Source of the DNA: an uncultured bacterium
GTDB taxonomy: Bacteria > Bacillota > Clostridia > Lachnospirales > Lachnospiraceae
Direction: 5' to 3'
DNA: 33,632 nt
NCBI GenBank assembly: GCA_947381965.1
Contig: CANCXX010000046.1
Span: 1 to 33,632 of the forward strand
In this document: positions 16,844 to 25,656 of the stretch, piece after piece
Layout: the number at the start of each line of letters is the position of its first letter
Numbering within the stretch: position 1 is the stretch's first letter
Translations under genes and position numbers: made by a program
Notes under the pieces: model-generated
Told to the model about the DNA's origin: nothing
The model's input: only the letters and a program-made list of their open reading frames with translations
Databases searched by the model: none

Positions 16844-16864
16844 TTTGTTAACAAATGGTATAAT
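16844..16864 (+). promoter_or_regulatory. Palindromic operator inside promoter of the hydrolase operon
   Basis: The perfect 12-bp palindrome TTTGTTAACAAA (16844-16855) is followed 3 bp later by TATAAT (16859-16864). The palindrome therefore sits in the spacer between a weak -35 and the -10, an ideal place for a repressor. The related sequence at 28325-28334 precedes the second transport operon. The divergently encoded LacI-family protein is the obvious candidate binder. Confidence 0.55.
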
Positions 16865-16970
16865 AATACTGCAAAATAAACATATTGATAACCAGTGTGC
16901 TGATTAGTATATTTGTATATAAACGGGTAGAGAATGGTCAGCAGACGAAACATAGAAAGGGGGAGATCAA

Positions 16971-19361
16971 TTGGAAAGTTTGCAGGAAAAAATACTGGCC
17001 TATTATAAGGAAGGAATGCCTTTTAGCGACTGCGGGGATGTGGAGGAGTCCGTGCTGGAAAAGTTCGCGGAACATGCCGTATTTTTAAGGGAAAATGTAA
17101 AGTGGTGCAAAGCGTTGCCAGAAGATATTTTTATGGAAAATGTGGCTGCTTACCGGATTAACAATGAAAGGATTGAAGATTGCCGAAAATGGTTTTTTGG
17201 GATGGTATGGCCGGAAATCATGTATATGGAAGCAAAGGAAGCCATAGGCGTGGTAAACATGTGGTGTGCCCGGCAGGTAACATATCATCAGGCAAGCGCC
17301 CGGACAGCGAATGCGGTTACTGCCTATAAAAGCGGGCTGGGCAGATGCGGGGAAGAGTCTGTTTTTACAGTAACAGTTCTAAGAAGCGTGGGACTTCCGG
17401 CAAGGCAGGTATACGCCCCCTGGTGGTCCCACTGTGATGACAATCATGCCTGGGTGGAGGTATGGTGCGATGGAAAGTGGCATTATCTGGGCGCCTGTGA
17501 GCCGGAACCGGTTTTGGACAGGGGCTGGTTTTCCAATGCGGCTTCAAGGGCAATGCTGGTACATGCCCGGTGCTTTGGAGCGCCAAAAGGGGAGCAGACG
17601 GTAATTTCCAGGCGAGGGTGCGCTACCTTTTTAAATGTTACGGACCATTACGCAGATACTGTGCAGATGACCCTGGAGATTGTGGATGAGCAGGAAAATC
17701 CGGTAAGAGATGCCAGAGTACATTTGGAGGTGCCTAACTATGGCGTTTACCAGAAGGTGGCAACCCTTATCACAGACGGGGAAGGGAAGATAAGTATCCG
17801 TATGGGAAAAGGAGAAGCTATGGCTGCCTGCAGCTATCAGGGAGAGTATCATTTTTGCCGTTTTCTGACAGAAGAGGGACACAAAAGGCTTCGCCTTGCA
17901 AAGGCCCGGCCGGGGGAAGCAATGGAGTATGAGTTTATTGCACCTGACGGAAGGGGTATTGGAGAGCCGGATCCGGATCCTGTCTGGGAGGAAAAGTTAG
18001 CCCAGGCAAAACAGAGCCGGCAGAAACGTCTTTTAGGTTATTTTGATGAAAAGAGAGCCGCAGCTTTCCCCGAAGCAGAGGATATGCTGAAAAAGGCAGC
18101 GGGAAACTTTGATCAGGTGATTGCTTTTCTGGAAACGGATGAGAATCCTTACCGGATGGCCATGCTTAAAGAGCTGGAAGAAAAGGATTTGTATGACTTA
18201 AGGGCGGAAATTCTGGAGGAACATTTACAGGAGGCGGCGCCTTTTGCAGAAAAGTATTCCAAAGACATTTTTACCCGGTATCTGTTAAATCCCCGTGTGG
18301 AAAATGAGGAGCTTAGCGCTTACCGGAAGGGAATAAAAGAATATCTGGGGGATAAAAAAGAAGAATTTTGGGAAAATCCGGCCCATATATGGACCGGACT
18401 GTGCAGACAGATGGCGGACGCCGGAGAGATGGATTACCGGACCTTGCAGATTACGCCTCTTAGCGCGCTAAAGATGCAGGTGGTAAACGAGGAAAGCAGA
18501 AAGCTGCTGTTTGTGGCCGTCTGCAGAAGTCTTGGAGTTCCTGCGAGAGTGAATCCGGTCTGCGGCCTGCCGGAGTATTACAGGGAAGGCGCCTTCCATA
18601 TGGTGGAGGAAAAGGAGGAGCCTTCTGTCCTGGGGAAACTGCTTCTTGTTTTTAAGGAGAAGAGAGACTGGAAGTATTTCAGTACCTGGACTTTGTCTTT
18701 GTGGACCGGAGATGACTGGAAGGTGCTGGGGCTGATGGATACCCCGGTTTGTGAAAACAGATTAAGTCTTGATGTGGCGCCGGGGCTGTACCGGCTGCTT
18801 ACCATTGTGCGGGAAAGCTCCGGAAACCAGTTAGTCAGGGAAATGTTTTTCCAGGTAACAGGACAGGAAGAGACGCAGGTGGAAGTAAGGCAGCATGCAA
18901 TGGCGGCAGGCCTTAAGGAGAAAAAAGTTCCGCTGCCCGATATTATGGTAAGGACAGATAAGGGTGAGGAATCTCTTGGAGAGCACTGTCAGGGGCAGAA
19001 GAGTATCTGCATCTGGCTGGAAGAGGGAAGAGAACCTTCAGAGCATATTTTAAACGAACTGCTGGAGAGCGGCAGCGAGATTGCGCATCTGCAGGGCAGG
19101 ATATTCCTGCTTAAGAGGGAACCTGTAAAGAAGGACGGCACGTTGGAGAAAGTAATAAACACTTTGCCGGAAATTCAGGTTTGGGATGCGACCCGATGGG
19201 AAGACTCTGTTCATGTGGCCGGAGAGATGGAAATGGAGAAGAACAAGTATCCATTAGCAGTGGCACGGGACGAAGAAGGAAACGGATTGTATGCAACAGC
19301 AGGATACAATGTAGGCTCCGTACAGCTTTTAATCGAAAGCATAGAGGCGGAACAGGATTAA
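16971..19361 (+). CDS. Transglutaminase-fold multidomain protein (PNGase-like core)
   Basis: This 796-residue protein starts at TTG, supported by AAGGGGGAGAT 8 nt upstream. Residues ~90-200 form a transglutaminase/PNGase-type cysteine core: Cys126 in GRCGEESVF, His159 in NHAWVEVW, and LGACEPEPVLDRGWF (173-187), which aligns with the third catalytic region although the exact Asp is shifted or replaced. A beta-sandwich-like part follows (about 215-300), then a helical region, a second degenerate transglutaminase-like segment (SRKLLFVAVCRSLGVPARVN) and a C-terminal thioredoxin-like portion. There is no signal peptide. PNGase (NGLY1/Png1) belongs to this superfamily and also shows GRCGE and a CE motif after the His. 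Beside fucosidase, mannosidase, GH18 and aminopeptidase, release of glycan from Asn or peptide is an attractive role; it is inferred. Confidence 0.8.
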   Translation: MESLQEKILAYYKEGMPFSDCGDVEESVLEKFAEHAVFLRENVKWCKALPEDIFMENVAAYRINNERIEDCRKWFFGMVWPEIMYMEAKEAIGVVNMWCARQVTYHQASARTANAVTAYKSGLGRCGEESVFTVTVLRSVGLPARQVYAPWWSHCDDNHAWVEVWCDGKWHYLGACEPEPVLDRGWFSNAASRAMLVHARCFGAPKGEQTVISRRGCATFLNVTDHYADTVQMTLEIVDEQENPVRDARVHLEVPNYGVYQKVATLITDGEGKISIRMGKGEAMAACSYQGEYHFCRFLTEEGHKRLRLAKARPGEAMEYEFIAPDGRGIGEPDPDPVWEEKLAQAKQSRQKRLLGYFDEKRAAAFPEAEDMLKKAAGNFDQVIAFLETDENPYRMAMLKELEEKDLYDLRAEILEEHLQEAAPFAEKYSKDIFTRYLLNPRVENEELSAYRKGIKEYLGDKKEEFWENPAHIWTGLCRQMADAGEMDYRTLQITPLSALKMQVVNEESRKLLFVAVCRSLGVPARVNPVCGLPEYYREGAFHMVEEKEEPSVLGKLLLVFKEKRDWKYFSTWTLSLWTGDDWKVLGLMDTPVCENRLSLDVAPGLYRLLTIVRESSGNQLVREMFFQVTGQEETQVEVRQHAMAAGLKEKKVPLPDIMVRTDKGEESLGEHCQGQKSICIWLEEGREPSEHILNELLESGSEIAHLQGRIFLLKREPVKKDGTLEKVINTLPEIQVWDATRWEDSVHVAGEMEMEKNKYPLAVARDEEGNGLYATAGYNVGSVQLLIESIEAEQD

Positions 19362-19397
19362 AATCAATAATAATTAATATCAGAGGTGCATAAGGAA

Positions 19398-20819
19398 ATG
19401 GAGTATAAGAAATCCAGAATGAATGCGGTTACAATTACCCTGCAGCAGCCGGTATGGGGCGATAAGGTAAGCTTTTACAGGCAGGGAGAACAAGAAACAA
19501 AGGTTTTTGGCGGCAAGTATCTTGAAAAATGGGGAATGTTGCAGGAAAATGGCGATTTTCACCTGATGGTGGGAATGGGCGACGGGAAGGAACCGGAAAG
19601 CGGTATGGTCAGGGAAATCTGCGCCACAGCCGCAAAGGAAATGAAAGAGCGGAAAATACAAAACTTTTCCTGTGATTTAAAACCCATTCTTGCCCTTTTT
19701 GGAGAGGAAGCTTTGCAGGAAGCGGCGGAAGGCCTTGTTCTGGGGCTTTATGCCATGGAGAAATTTTCAGGCGGGGAAGAAAAAAACTGGCAGGTGACAC
19801 TTACGAATGTGCCTGAAAATGAAAAAAATCTACGTCTTGTGGAGGAAGGAAGGACTCTTGCCGGAGCGGTTATTTTTGCGCGTGATATGGTGAACCGCCC
19901 TGCAAATTATCTGCGTCCTCTGGACTTTGCAGGTACGGCAAAAGCTTTAATGGAAGGTTTGCCGGTGGAAGTGGAAATTCTGGATATTGCACAGATTAGA
20001 GAACAGAAAATGGGAGCTTTTTTAGCAGTTGGGGAGAGCAGTCTCTATCCTCCCTGCATGCTTGTTTTGCGCTATCTGCCTGATAAAGAGGGAGCAATTA
20101 CAGCGTTTGTAGGCAAGGGGGTTATGTGTGATACCGGAGGGTACTGTTTAAAAAACAGTAAATTTATGGAAGGAATTAAGGGAGACATGGCAGGCGGCGC
20201 TGCGGTTGTAGGGGCTGTTTATGCAATGGCCCAAAATGGCGCTGGCAGTAATGTAGTGGGTATTGTTCCCATGTGTGAAAACCGGATTTCTCCGGGAAGC
20301 ATGATTCCGGGAGATGTGGTTACTGCAGGAAATGGCATGACCATTGAAATTTTAAATACGGATGCGGAAGGCAGACTGATTCTGGCGGATGCCGTAAGTT
20401 ATGCGGTCAGAAAAGAAGGGGCGGAACGTGTGGTGGATATTGCAACATTAACTGGCGCCATGGGACAGATGCTGGGGAACAGCATTACCGGACTTTTGAC
20501 AGATAACGATGAGTTTTGCCAGGCGTTTATGAGCGCGGCGGGAAGCGTTGGCGAGCGGTATCACAGACTGCCCTGGTACAAGGAACACGAAGAAATGATA
20601 AACAGCGACGTGGCGGATATTAAAAACAGCGGCGCGCCTTTTTGTCCAAGTATTACGGCAGGGTTGTTTATCCGGCGGTTTGCGGAAGGAAAGCCATGGA
20701 TACACCTTGACATTGCAGGAAGCGCCTGTGCAGGGAAACCGGTGTTTGCCTATCAGGAAGGGGGCGCTACCGGAGTCGGGGTAATGACTTTGTATGCTTT
20801 AGGTAAGGGACAGAAATAG
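19398..20819 (+). CDS. M17 leucyl aminopeptidase-family protein
   Basis: This 473-residue protein belongs to the M17 cytosol aminopeptidases, two-metal enzymes that remove N-terminal residues from peptides. The hallmark NTDAEGRL is present, along with the metal and substrate region VGKGVMCDTGGYCLK and KGDMAGGAA. Length is normal for the family. I chose the ATG at 19398 because AGAGGTG lies 9 nt upstream; an in-frame GTG at 19386 is less likely. It is 36 nt after the transglutaminase-fold gene and 41 nt before GH18, so all are probably co-transcribed. In this setting it could trim the peptide part of imported glycopeptides or glycoasparagine, which is inference. The divergence around CDTGGYCLK versus the usual FDSGG suggests a specialised member. 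Confidence 0.9.
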   Translation: MEYKKSRMNAVTITLQQPVWGDKVSFYRQGEQETKVFGGKYLEKWGMLQENGDFHLMVGMGDGKEPESGMVREICATAAKEMKERKIQNFSCDLKPILALFGEEALQEAAEGLVLGLYAMEKFSGGEEKNWQVTLTNVPENEKNLRLVEEGRTLAGAVIFARDMVNRPANYLRPLDFAGTAKALMEGLPVEVEILDIAQIREQKMGAFLAVGESSLYPPCMLVLRYLPDKEGAITAFVGKGVMCDTGGYCLKNSKFMEGIKGDMAGGAAVVGAVYAMAQNGAGSNVVGIVPMCENRISPGSMIPGDVVTAGNGMTIEILNTDAEGRLILADAVSYAVRKEGAERVVDIATLTGAMGQMLGNSITGLLTDNDEFCQAFMSAAGSVGERYHRLPWYKEHEEMINSDVADIKNSGAPFCPSITAGLFIRRFAEGKPWIHLDIAGSACAGKPVFAYQEGGATGVGVMTLYALGKGQK

Positions 20820-20860
20820 CTGTTATATGAAAAGAAGCGGACGGGAAAGGAAGGAAAAAG

Positions 20861-21880
20861 ATGGCATTATTAATTGAATATGTATCAGAAAGAGCAATTG
20901 GAGATGTAAAGGAAGAAGAGGCCCGCTGTATGGATGTGGTTAACATTGCATTTGGACATGTGGAGAATGGAAGGGTAGTCTGGAACCATCCGGAGTGCAA
21001 GGAGGGACTTAGGCGGCTGCGCAGCATTCATCCGGGAATGAAGATTCTTTTATCTGTTGGGGGATGGAGTGCAGGAGGATTTTCTGAGATTGCCTTTACA
21101 AAGGAAGGACGGCAGCAGTTTGCAAAGGACAGCCTTGCCCTGGTGGAAGAATATGAGCTGGATGGGATTGATATTGACTGGGAGTATCCTGGCATTGCGG
21201 CAGCAGGCATAGGGGCTGATAAGGCGGATAAGGAGAATTTTACCCTGCTTCTTAAAACTCTGCGGGAGGTCTTTGAGGACAGGCAGGCAGGACGTTATAT
21301 GCTTACCATTGCCGCAGGAGGGGACAGTTATTATGTGCGCAATACCCAGATGGACGAAGCTGTGAAATACCTGGATTATGTGCAGATTATGACTTATGAT
21401 TTAAGAGGTGGCTTCCAGACCCTTACCGGACATCACACCAGCCTTTACGCCAACCAGTTTGACCTTTTTGACGCCTGCACGGACAAGGCGGTGAAGGTTT
21501 ATATGGAAGCAGGCGTTCCTGCGGAAAAGCTTGTTATTGGCGGGGCCTTTTACAGCAGAAAGTGGGAGCAGGTACCGGATGTGGATCATGGACTTTGCCA
21601 GATGGCCCAGACAGTGGGCGGCTATGGAAAAGAGTACGGTGAGCTGGTGGAGAGCTATATTAACAAAAATGGTTTTGTAAGGTATTGGGACGAAGAGGCA
21701 AAGGCTCCCTGGCTTTTTGATGGAAGTACTTTTATCAGCTATGATGACGAACAGTCTCTTGGATGTAAGATTGAGTATTTGAAGGAAAAAGGACTTGCAG
21801 GAATCATGTGCTGGGAGTATATTGGGGACACGACCCATACGCTGACAACCTTTATGAGAAAAGAGCTGGATCGTGCCTGA
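20861..21880 (+). CDS. GH18 glycosidase (chitinase/ENGase-like), first copy
   Basis: This 339-residue single-domain GH18 enzyme carries the DxxDxDxE motif as DGIDIDWE, with catalytic Glu108. Other GH18 elements are LLSVGGWSAGG (about 63-73), the MTYD strand and a C-terminal GIMCWEYIGD. The enzymes use the substrate N-acetyl group to cleave beta-1,4 bonds after GlcNAc, either in chitin or between the two core GlcNAc residues of N-glycans. There is no signal peptide, so the substrate must be imported. A good AAGGAAGG ribosome binding site precedes the ATG. It is followed by the GH29 gene in the same operon and has a diverged paralog at 23681. Endo-N-acetylglucosaminidase versus chitobiosidase activity cannot be decided here. 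Confidence 0.93.
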   Translation: MALLIEYVSERAIGDVKEEEARCMDVVNIAFGHVENGRVVWNHPECKEGLRRLRSIHPGMKILLSVGGWSAGGFSEIAFTKEGRQQFAKDSLALVEEYELDGIDIDWEYPGIAAAGIGADKADKENFTLLLKTLREVFEDRQAGRYMLTIAAGGDSYYVRNTQMDEAVKYLDYVQIMTYDLRGGFQTLTGHHTSLYANQFDLFDACTDKAVKVYMEAGVPAEKLVIGGAFYSRKWEQVPDVDHGLCQMAQTVGGYGKEYGELVESYINKNGFVRYWDEEAKAPWLFDGSTFISYDDEQSLGCKIEYLKEKGLAGIMCWEYIGDTTHTLTTFMRKELDRA

Positions 21881-21931
21881 GAGGAAAAATTAATTTTCAG
21901 CATAGGGGCCGGAGCGGGATAGGATAGCATA

Positions 21932-21961
21932 GCTATGGAATAGCAATGGCAAAGCCATAGC
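21932..21961 (+). repeat. Short hairpin-forming repeats between GH18 and GH29
   Basis: GCTATGG (21932-21938) pairs with CCATAGC (21955-21961), and the inner ATGGC-aaa-GCCAT (21946-21958) forms an alternative stem. ATAGC/ATAGCAATG units repeat around it. No U-tract follows, so this is more likely an mRNA element than a terminator. Confidence 0.4.
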
Positions 21962-21987
21962 AATAATCCGGCGGAAAGGATAAGAAA

Positions 21988-23415
21988 ATGGAAGAGGAAT
22001 TAATCACAGAAGGCAGTGGGGAAGAAACTGCCGCGAAAGGGGCTTTGGAGGAAGCGTCGGAAGAGGAAATGGTGCAGGAGGGCGTTCATAATTACAGCAC
22101 CGCTGACCGGTATGTGTGGCCCACAGATCCCAAAGTGTTAAAAAAGCTGGAATGGTTTCAGGATCAGAAGCTTGGGCTTATGATGCACTGGGGACATTAC
22201 AGCCAGCTTGGAATTGTGGAATCCTGGGCCTTGTCAGATGAGGATTCCTGCTGGTCAAGAACAGGAATTGACTGGGAAATAACAGGAGAAGATTTCAAAA
22301 AGCAGTATTTTGATTTAAACAAGACCTTTAATCCGGTGCGCTTTGAGCCGGAAAAATGGGCGGACATTGCTAAGGAAGCGGGAACGAAATACCTGCTTTT
22401 TACCACCAAGCATCATGATGGATTTTGTATGTGGGACAGCAAATATTCCGATTACAAGGTAACAGCGCCTGACTGTCCTTTTCATACCAACCGGTATGCG
22501 GATATCTGCGCCCATTTGTTTGAAGCCTTCCGAAAACGGGAGCTGGGTATAATCACTTATTTTTCCAAGGCGGACTGGCATGTGGACAGCTATTGGAGTG
22601 ACAAGTATGACAGGGGAAGCTACCAGCACAGAGGACCCTCCTATGATCCTAAGGAATATCCCCAAGAGTGGGAGCGGTTTGTGGAATTTACCCAGAACCA
22701 GATTGTGGAGTTGGGAAGCAGGTATGGCAGACTGGACGGTATGTGGTTTGACGCAGGGTGGGTTTGCGCCCATAACGGTCAGGATATCCGTCTTGGGGAG
22801 GTAATAGAACGGGTAAGAAAATTCCAGCCCGGAATGCTGTGTGCGGACAGAACGGTTGGGGGACCTTATGAAAATTATGTGACGCCGGAACAGTGCGTAC
22901 CGGATGAACCTTTAGGGATACCTTGGGAGAGCTGTATTACGCTGGGAACTTCTTTTTCCTTTGCGTACGAAGATACGTACAAAAGTCCCCGTGAGGTCAT
23001 CTGCCTGTTGGTAGATATTGTGGCAAAGGGAGGCAACCTGGCCATCAATGTAGGACCCCAGCCCAACGGATGTCTGCCGAAAGGCGCGGTAAAAAGCTTA
23101 AAAGGAATGGGAGAATGGCTGAAGATTTATGGGGAGGCAATTTACGGCACAAGAGTGTGCGCGCCTTACAAAAAAGACGGCATTGCCTTTACCCGGAAAG
23201 GAAAAACTGTTTATGCTATCCAAACATTTGCCGACGCTGGGGCGCCGGTACCGGAAGAAGTGTGGATTCCTTATGAAGGCAAGGTCGTAGAAGTGACAGA
23301 ACTGTCAGGAGGCAGAAGCCTGTCCTTTGAACAGAAAGACAAAGGCCTGCTTATAAAGGATGGGCCTTATGAAGGAAAAGAAGCGCCTATTGGAAGGGTA
23401 TACTGCCTCAAATAG
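21988..23415 (+). CDS. GH29 alpha-L-fucosidase
   Basis: This 475-residue protein is a GH29 alpha-L-fucosidase, a retaining enzyme that removes alpha-linked fucose. Family motifs include LGLMMHWGHYS (62-72), KHHDGFCMWDSKYSDY (141-156), ITYFSKADWH (189-198) and WFDAGW with the predicted nucleophile Asp255 (253-258). Residues 1-36 are an unusually acidic, low-complexity extension without a counterpart in the core family; the protein lacks a signal peptide. AAAGG precedes the ATG. The gene is the last of the operon starting at 16971 and is followed by a strong terminator. In an N-glycan setting it would take off core or antennal fucose before chitobiose cleavage; linkage specificity is not readable from sequence. 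Confidence 0.94.
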   Translation: MEEELITEGSGEETAAKGALEEASEEEMVQEGVHNYSTADRYVWPTDPKVLKKLEWFQDQKLGLMMHWGHYSQLGIVESWALSDEDSCWSRTGIDWEITGEDFKKQYFDLNKTFNPVRFEPEKWADIAKEAGTKYLLFTTKHHDGFCMWDSKYSDYKVTAPDCPFHTNRYADICAHLFEAFRKRELGIITYFSKADWHVDSYWSDKYDRGSYQHRGPSYDPKEYPQEWERFVEFTQNQIVELGSRYGRLDGMWFDAGWVCAHNGQDIRLGEVIERVRKFQPGMLCADRTVGGPYENYVTPEQCVPDEPLGIPWESCITLGTSFSFAYEDTYKSPREVICLLVDIVAKGGNLAINVGPQPNGCLPKGAVKSLKGMGEWLKIYGEAIYGTRVCAPYKKDGIAFTRKGKTVYAIQTFADAGAPVPEEVWIPYEGKVVEVTELSGGRSLSFEQKDKGLLIKDGPYEGKEAPIGRVYCLK

Positions 23416-23433
23416 ATTTTAAACAGAACAGGG

Positions 23434-23481
23434 AAAAGCCTTGGGATTCCGTGGAAAATAACGGAGTCACAGGGCTTTTTT
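23434..23481 (+). terminator. Terminator of the hydrolase operon
   Basis: AAAAGCCTTG-GATTCCGT pairs with ACGGAGTC-CAGGGCTTTT across an 8-nt loop and is followed by six T. It lies 19 nt after the fucosidase stop. Confidence 0.9.
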
Positions 23482-23509
23482 CAAAGGGGAGTTAAAATAT
23501 TTATGACAT

Positions 23510-23573
23510 CCTCTAAAATTGTATATTTATCCCTCAAAATTACATTTAGGGCGCAAAGGGGATGTAGTATAAT
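23510..23573 (+). promoter_or_regulatory. Direct repeats and promoter of second GH18 gene
   Basis: CCTCTAAAATT (23510-23520) and CCTCAAAATT (23532-23541) are direct repeats 22 bp apart, extended by similar TATTTA/CATTTA tails. They end next to a weak -35 region and a TATAAT at 23568-23573. Direct repeats two turns apart beside a poor -35 are typical of AraC-family activation, and an AraC-family gene lies just downstream of this GH18. Confidence 0.5.
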
Positions 23574-23680
23574 GAAGCCGTTCCAGACAATAAAGCCAAA
23601 GACTTTGGGCGGTATATGAAGCAGGCTTATGAAGGCTGCAACTAAGTTAACTGATTTTTGTAAGGAGGGTAAGCTGGGGA

Positions 23681-24700
23681 ATGAAAAAAATATTGGCATA
23701 TGTGGGAGAAGATTCAATCGTAACTGAAGAACAGGCAAAGATTCTTACACACATTCATGTGGCTTTTGGACATCTGACTGTGGATGGAAAGCTTTTAAGC
23801 AGAAATCATCCCTTTTTAAGCCAGGTAAAACAAATCCGGGAGCAGAATCCGGATATCAGGGTTATTTTGTCAATTATACCAAAAGAGCCGGATGCTTTTA
23901 CTGTTGTAAGCGCATCCGGGGAGCTGCGTGACGTTGTAACGCAGGAATGCAGACGGCTGGTGGAAGAAGAGGGATTTGACGGCATTGATTTTGACTGGGA
24001 ATATCCCTGTGTACCCTCAAACGGCATGAACTGCTCTCCGGAGGATAAGCACAATTTTACCCTCCTCTGTCAGGCGGCCAGGAAAGGACTGGATATGGCC
24101 GGAGGCGGCAGTCTTTCCATTGCGGCAGGGGCGGATGTTTATTACATAGAGAGCGTGGAGGCAAAGGAGCTTGCAAAGGTTTTGGATTATGTGTGCCTGA
24201 TGACATATGACTTAAAGTGCGGGTTCCATGCACTGACGGGACACCACACAGCGCTTTATTCGTCCACCGGGGATATTTTCAGGAACAGCTGCGACCAGGC
24301 CCTGGGGCTTTTTGAAAGCGCAGGATTTCCCAGGCAAAAACTGCTGATGGGAGCCGCTTTTTATTCAAGAATATGGGAAGAGGTGACGGATCGCTATCAT
24401 GGATTTTTGCAGTATACCAAAAGCGGCGGCGGCTATGGTCCAAATTATGACAAGCTGGCGGCGGAATATATTGATAAAAACGGCTATGTCCGTTATTGGG
24501 ATGATGAGGCAAAGGCGCCGTTTTTGTTTAACGGTTCCAGTTTTATCAGCTATGATGATGAAGAATCCCTGTATCATAAATGTGCTTATGTCAAAAGAGA
24601 GGGAATCGGCGGGATTTTTTACTGGTGCCACAGCGGTGATACCAGCGGCGTCCTTTTACGGAAAATCGGGCAGGAAATCCGGCAGCCTGACAGGGACTAA
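23681..24700 (+). CDS. GH18 glycosidase, second copy
   Basis: This 339-residue GH18 paralog has the catalytic motif DGIDFDWE with Glu107, an MTYD strand, GAAFYSRIWEEV and a YVRYWDDEAKAPFLF stretch almost shared with the first copy. The usual SVGGW loop is replaced by LSIIPKEPDAF (about 63-73), a region that borders the substrate cleft, so specificity may differ from the first copy. There is no signal peptide. It has its own promoter after the terminator at 23481 and ends convergently with the AraC gene: the two stop codons overlap in CTAA at 24697-24700. The ribosome binding site is AAGGAGGGTAAGC, with slightly long spacing. Two GH18 genes in one locus may act on differently decorated chitobiose cores; this is inference. 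Confidence 0.92.
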   Translation: MKKILAYVGEDSIVTEEQAKILTHIHVAFGHLTVDGKLLSRNHPFLSQVKQIREQNPDIRVILSIIPKEPDAFTVVSASGELRDVVTQECRRLVEEEGFDGIDFDWEYPCVPSNGMNCSPEDKHNFTLLCQAARKGLDMAGGGSLSIAAGADVYYIESVEAKELAKVLDYVCLMTYDLKCGFHALTGHHTALYSSTGDIFRNSCDQALGLFESAGFPRQKLLMGAAFYSRIWEEVTDRYHGFLQYTKSGGGYGPNYDKLAAEYIDKNGYVRYWDDEAKAPFLFNGSSFISYDDEESLYHKCAYVKREGIGGIFYWCHSGDTSGVLLRKIGQEIRQPDRD

Positions 24701-25530
24701 TCCCCCCAGGAGTATACCTTCCGGTATTCCGATGGGGTGAGGCCGGTGTGCTTTTTAAAAAAGTTGCAAAAATAAAACTGGCTGGAAAAGCCAAGGGCAT
24801 CTGCAATTTCGGATATGGGACATGTGGTGGTGGTCAGTTGTCTGATGGCATATTCTGTTTTTTTGCGTACAAGAAACTGGGCTGGGGTAAGGCCAAGTTG
24901 TTTTTGAAATAATTTTGTAAAGTGGCTGGGGTGGTAGCCGGCAATCCGGGCCATTTCCTGTACGGTAATCATCTGGTGGAGGTTTGCCTCCGCGTAGGAG
25001 ACAGCTTGGTTTAATGGGGAATCAAAGTCCGACTTTATCAGGGATAGCTGGCTGGAAGGGCAGCAGTCCAGAAAATATACCAGAAGATTTAACATATACT
25101 GCTGCATCTTTATGGCGCCTGTCAGGTTTTTGTCTGTCAAAGCCCCAATCATTTTTTCAAACAGGCAGGCGGCGGTTTCCGGGTTTCTGGCGTTTACACA
25201 TAATGGAGTATGGATAAGGTCAAAGAGCTCTGTTCCATGGCAGCTGATGTTGAAATGGCAGTAATATTTTTTATAGGGATGGCAGGCGTCTGTGAAAAAA
25301 GTCTGGGTAGTGCGGGCAGGAAGCAGATACAGCTGGCCTTTGGAGGGATGCAGCGTGGTGCCGTCAACAATGATAGTGCCGGTCCCTTCCAGTATCAGGC
25401 CAATGCTGCTAAAGGGCGGAAAGGTGTGGTCCCCTCTCCAGTTTCCGTCACAGGTAAGAAGATGGGCGCGTTCTAAGCGGACAGAAAGACCGTGTAATTG
25501 ATTTTGCAGGATAAAGGATGTTTCGTTCAT
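24697..25530 (-). CDS. AraC-family regulator with cupin sensor domain
   Basis: This ~277-residue regulator has an N-terminal cupin-type sensing domain (about residues 10-140, including GTGTIIVDGTTLHPSKGQLY and LLPARTTQTFF) and a C-terminal AraC double helix-turn-helix (about 175-275) with IAGYHPSHFTKLFQ and ALGFSSQFYFCNFFKK. It lacks a receiver domain, so it probably binds a sugar directly. I start at the ATG ending at 25530, preceded by GGAGG at good distance, rather than at 25548. It is divergent from the GH38 gene and convergent with GH18, and the phased repeats at 23510 are a candidate binding site. The target set is inferred from position. Confidence 0.92.
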   Translation of the reverse strand: MNETSFILQNQLHGLSVRLERAHLLTCDGNWRGDHTFPPFSSIGLILEGTGTIIVDGTTLHPSKGQLYLLPARTTQTFFTDACHPYKKYYCHFNISCHGTELFDLIHTPLCVNARNPETAACLFEKMIGALTDKNLTGAIKMQQYMLNLLVYFLDCCPSSQLSLIKSDFDSPLNQAVSYAEANLHQMITVQEMARIAGYHPSHFTKLFQKQLGLTPAQFLVRKKTEYAIRQLTTTTCPISEIADALGFSSQFYFCNFFKKHTGLTPSEYRKVYSWGD

Positions 25531-25656
25531 GGGATCCTCCGTTGGCATAGATTAGGATTGGGTATGCAGGCATTATAACATGGAGCCATCCGGAAGTCCA
25601 ATGGGCAAAAAACAAGGATACAAAAAATAATTTTTAGATTTTTTGAGGAGCTTAAA

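Noticed and set aside
20861-24700. Chitin utilisation as the main role of the locus.
   Set aside because: The GH29 fucosidase, GH38-type mannosidase and aminopeptidase neighbours do not fit chitin, and no secreted chitinase is present; it cannot be excluded for the GH18 enzymes alone.
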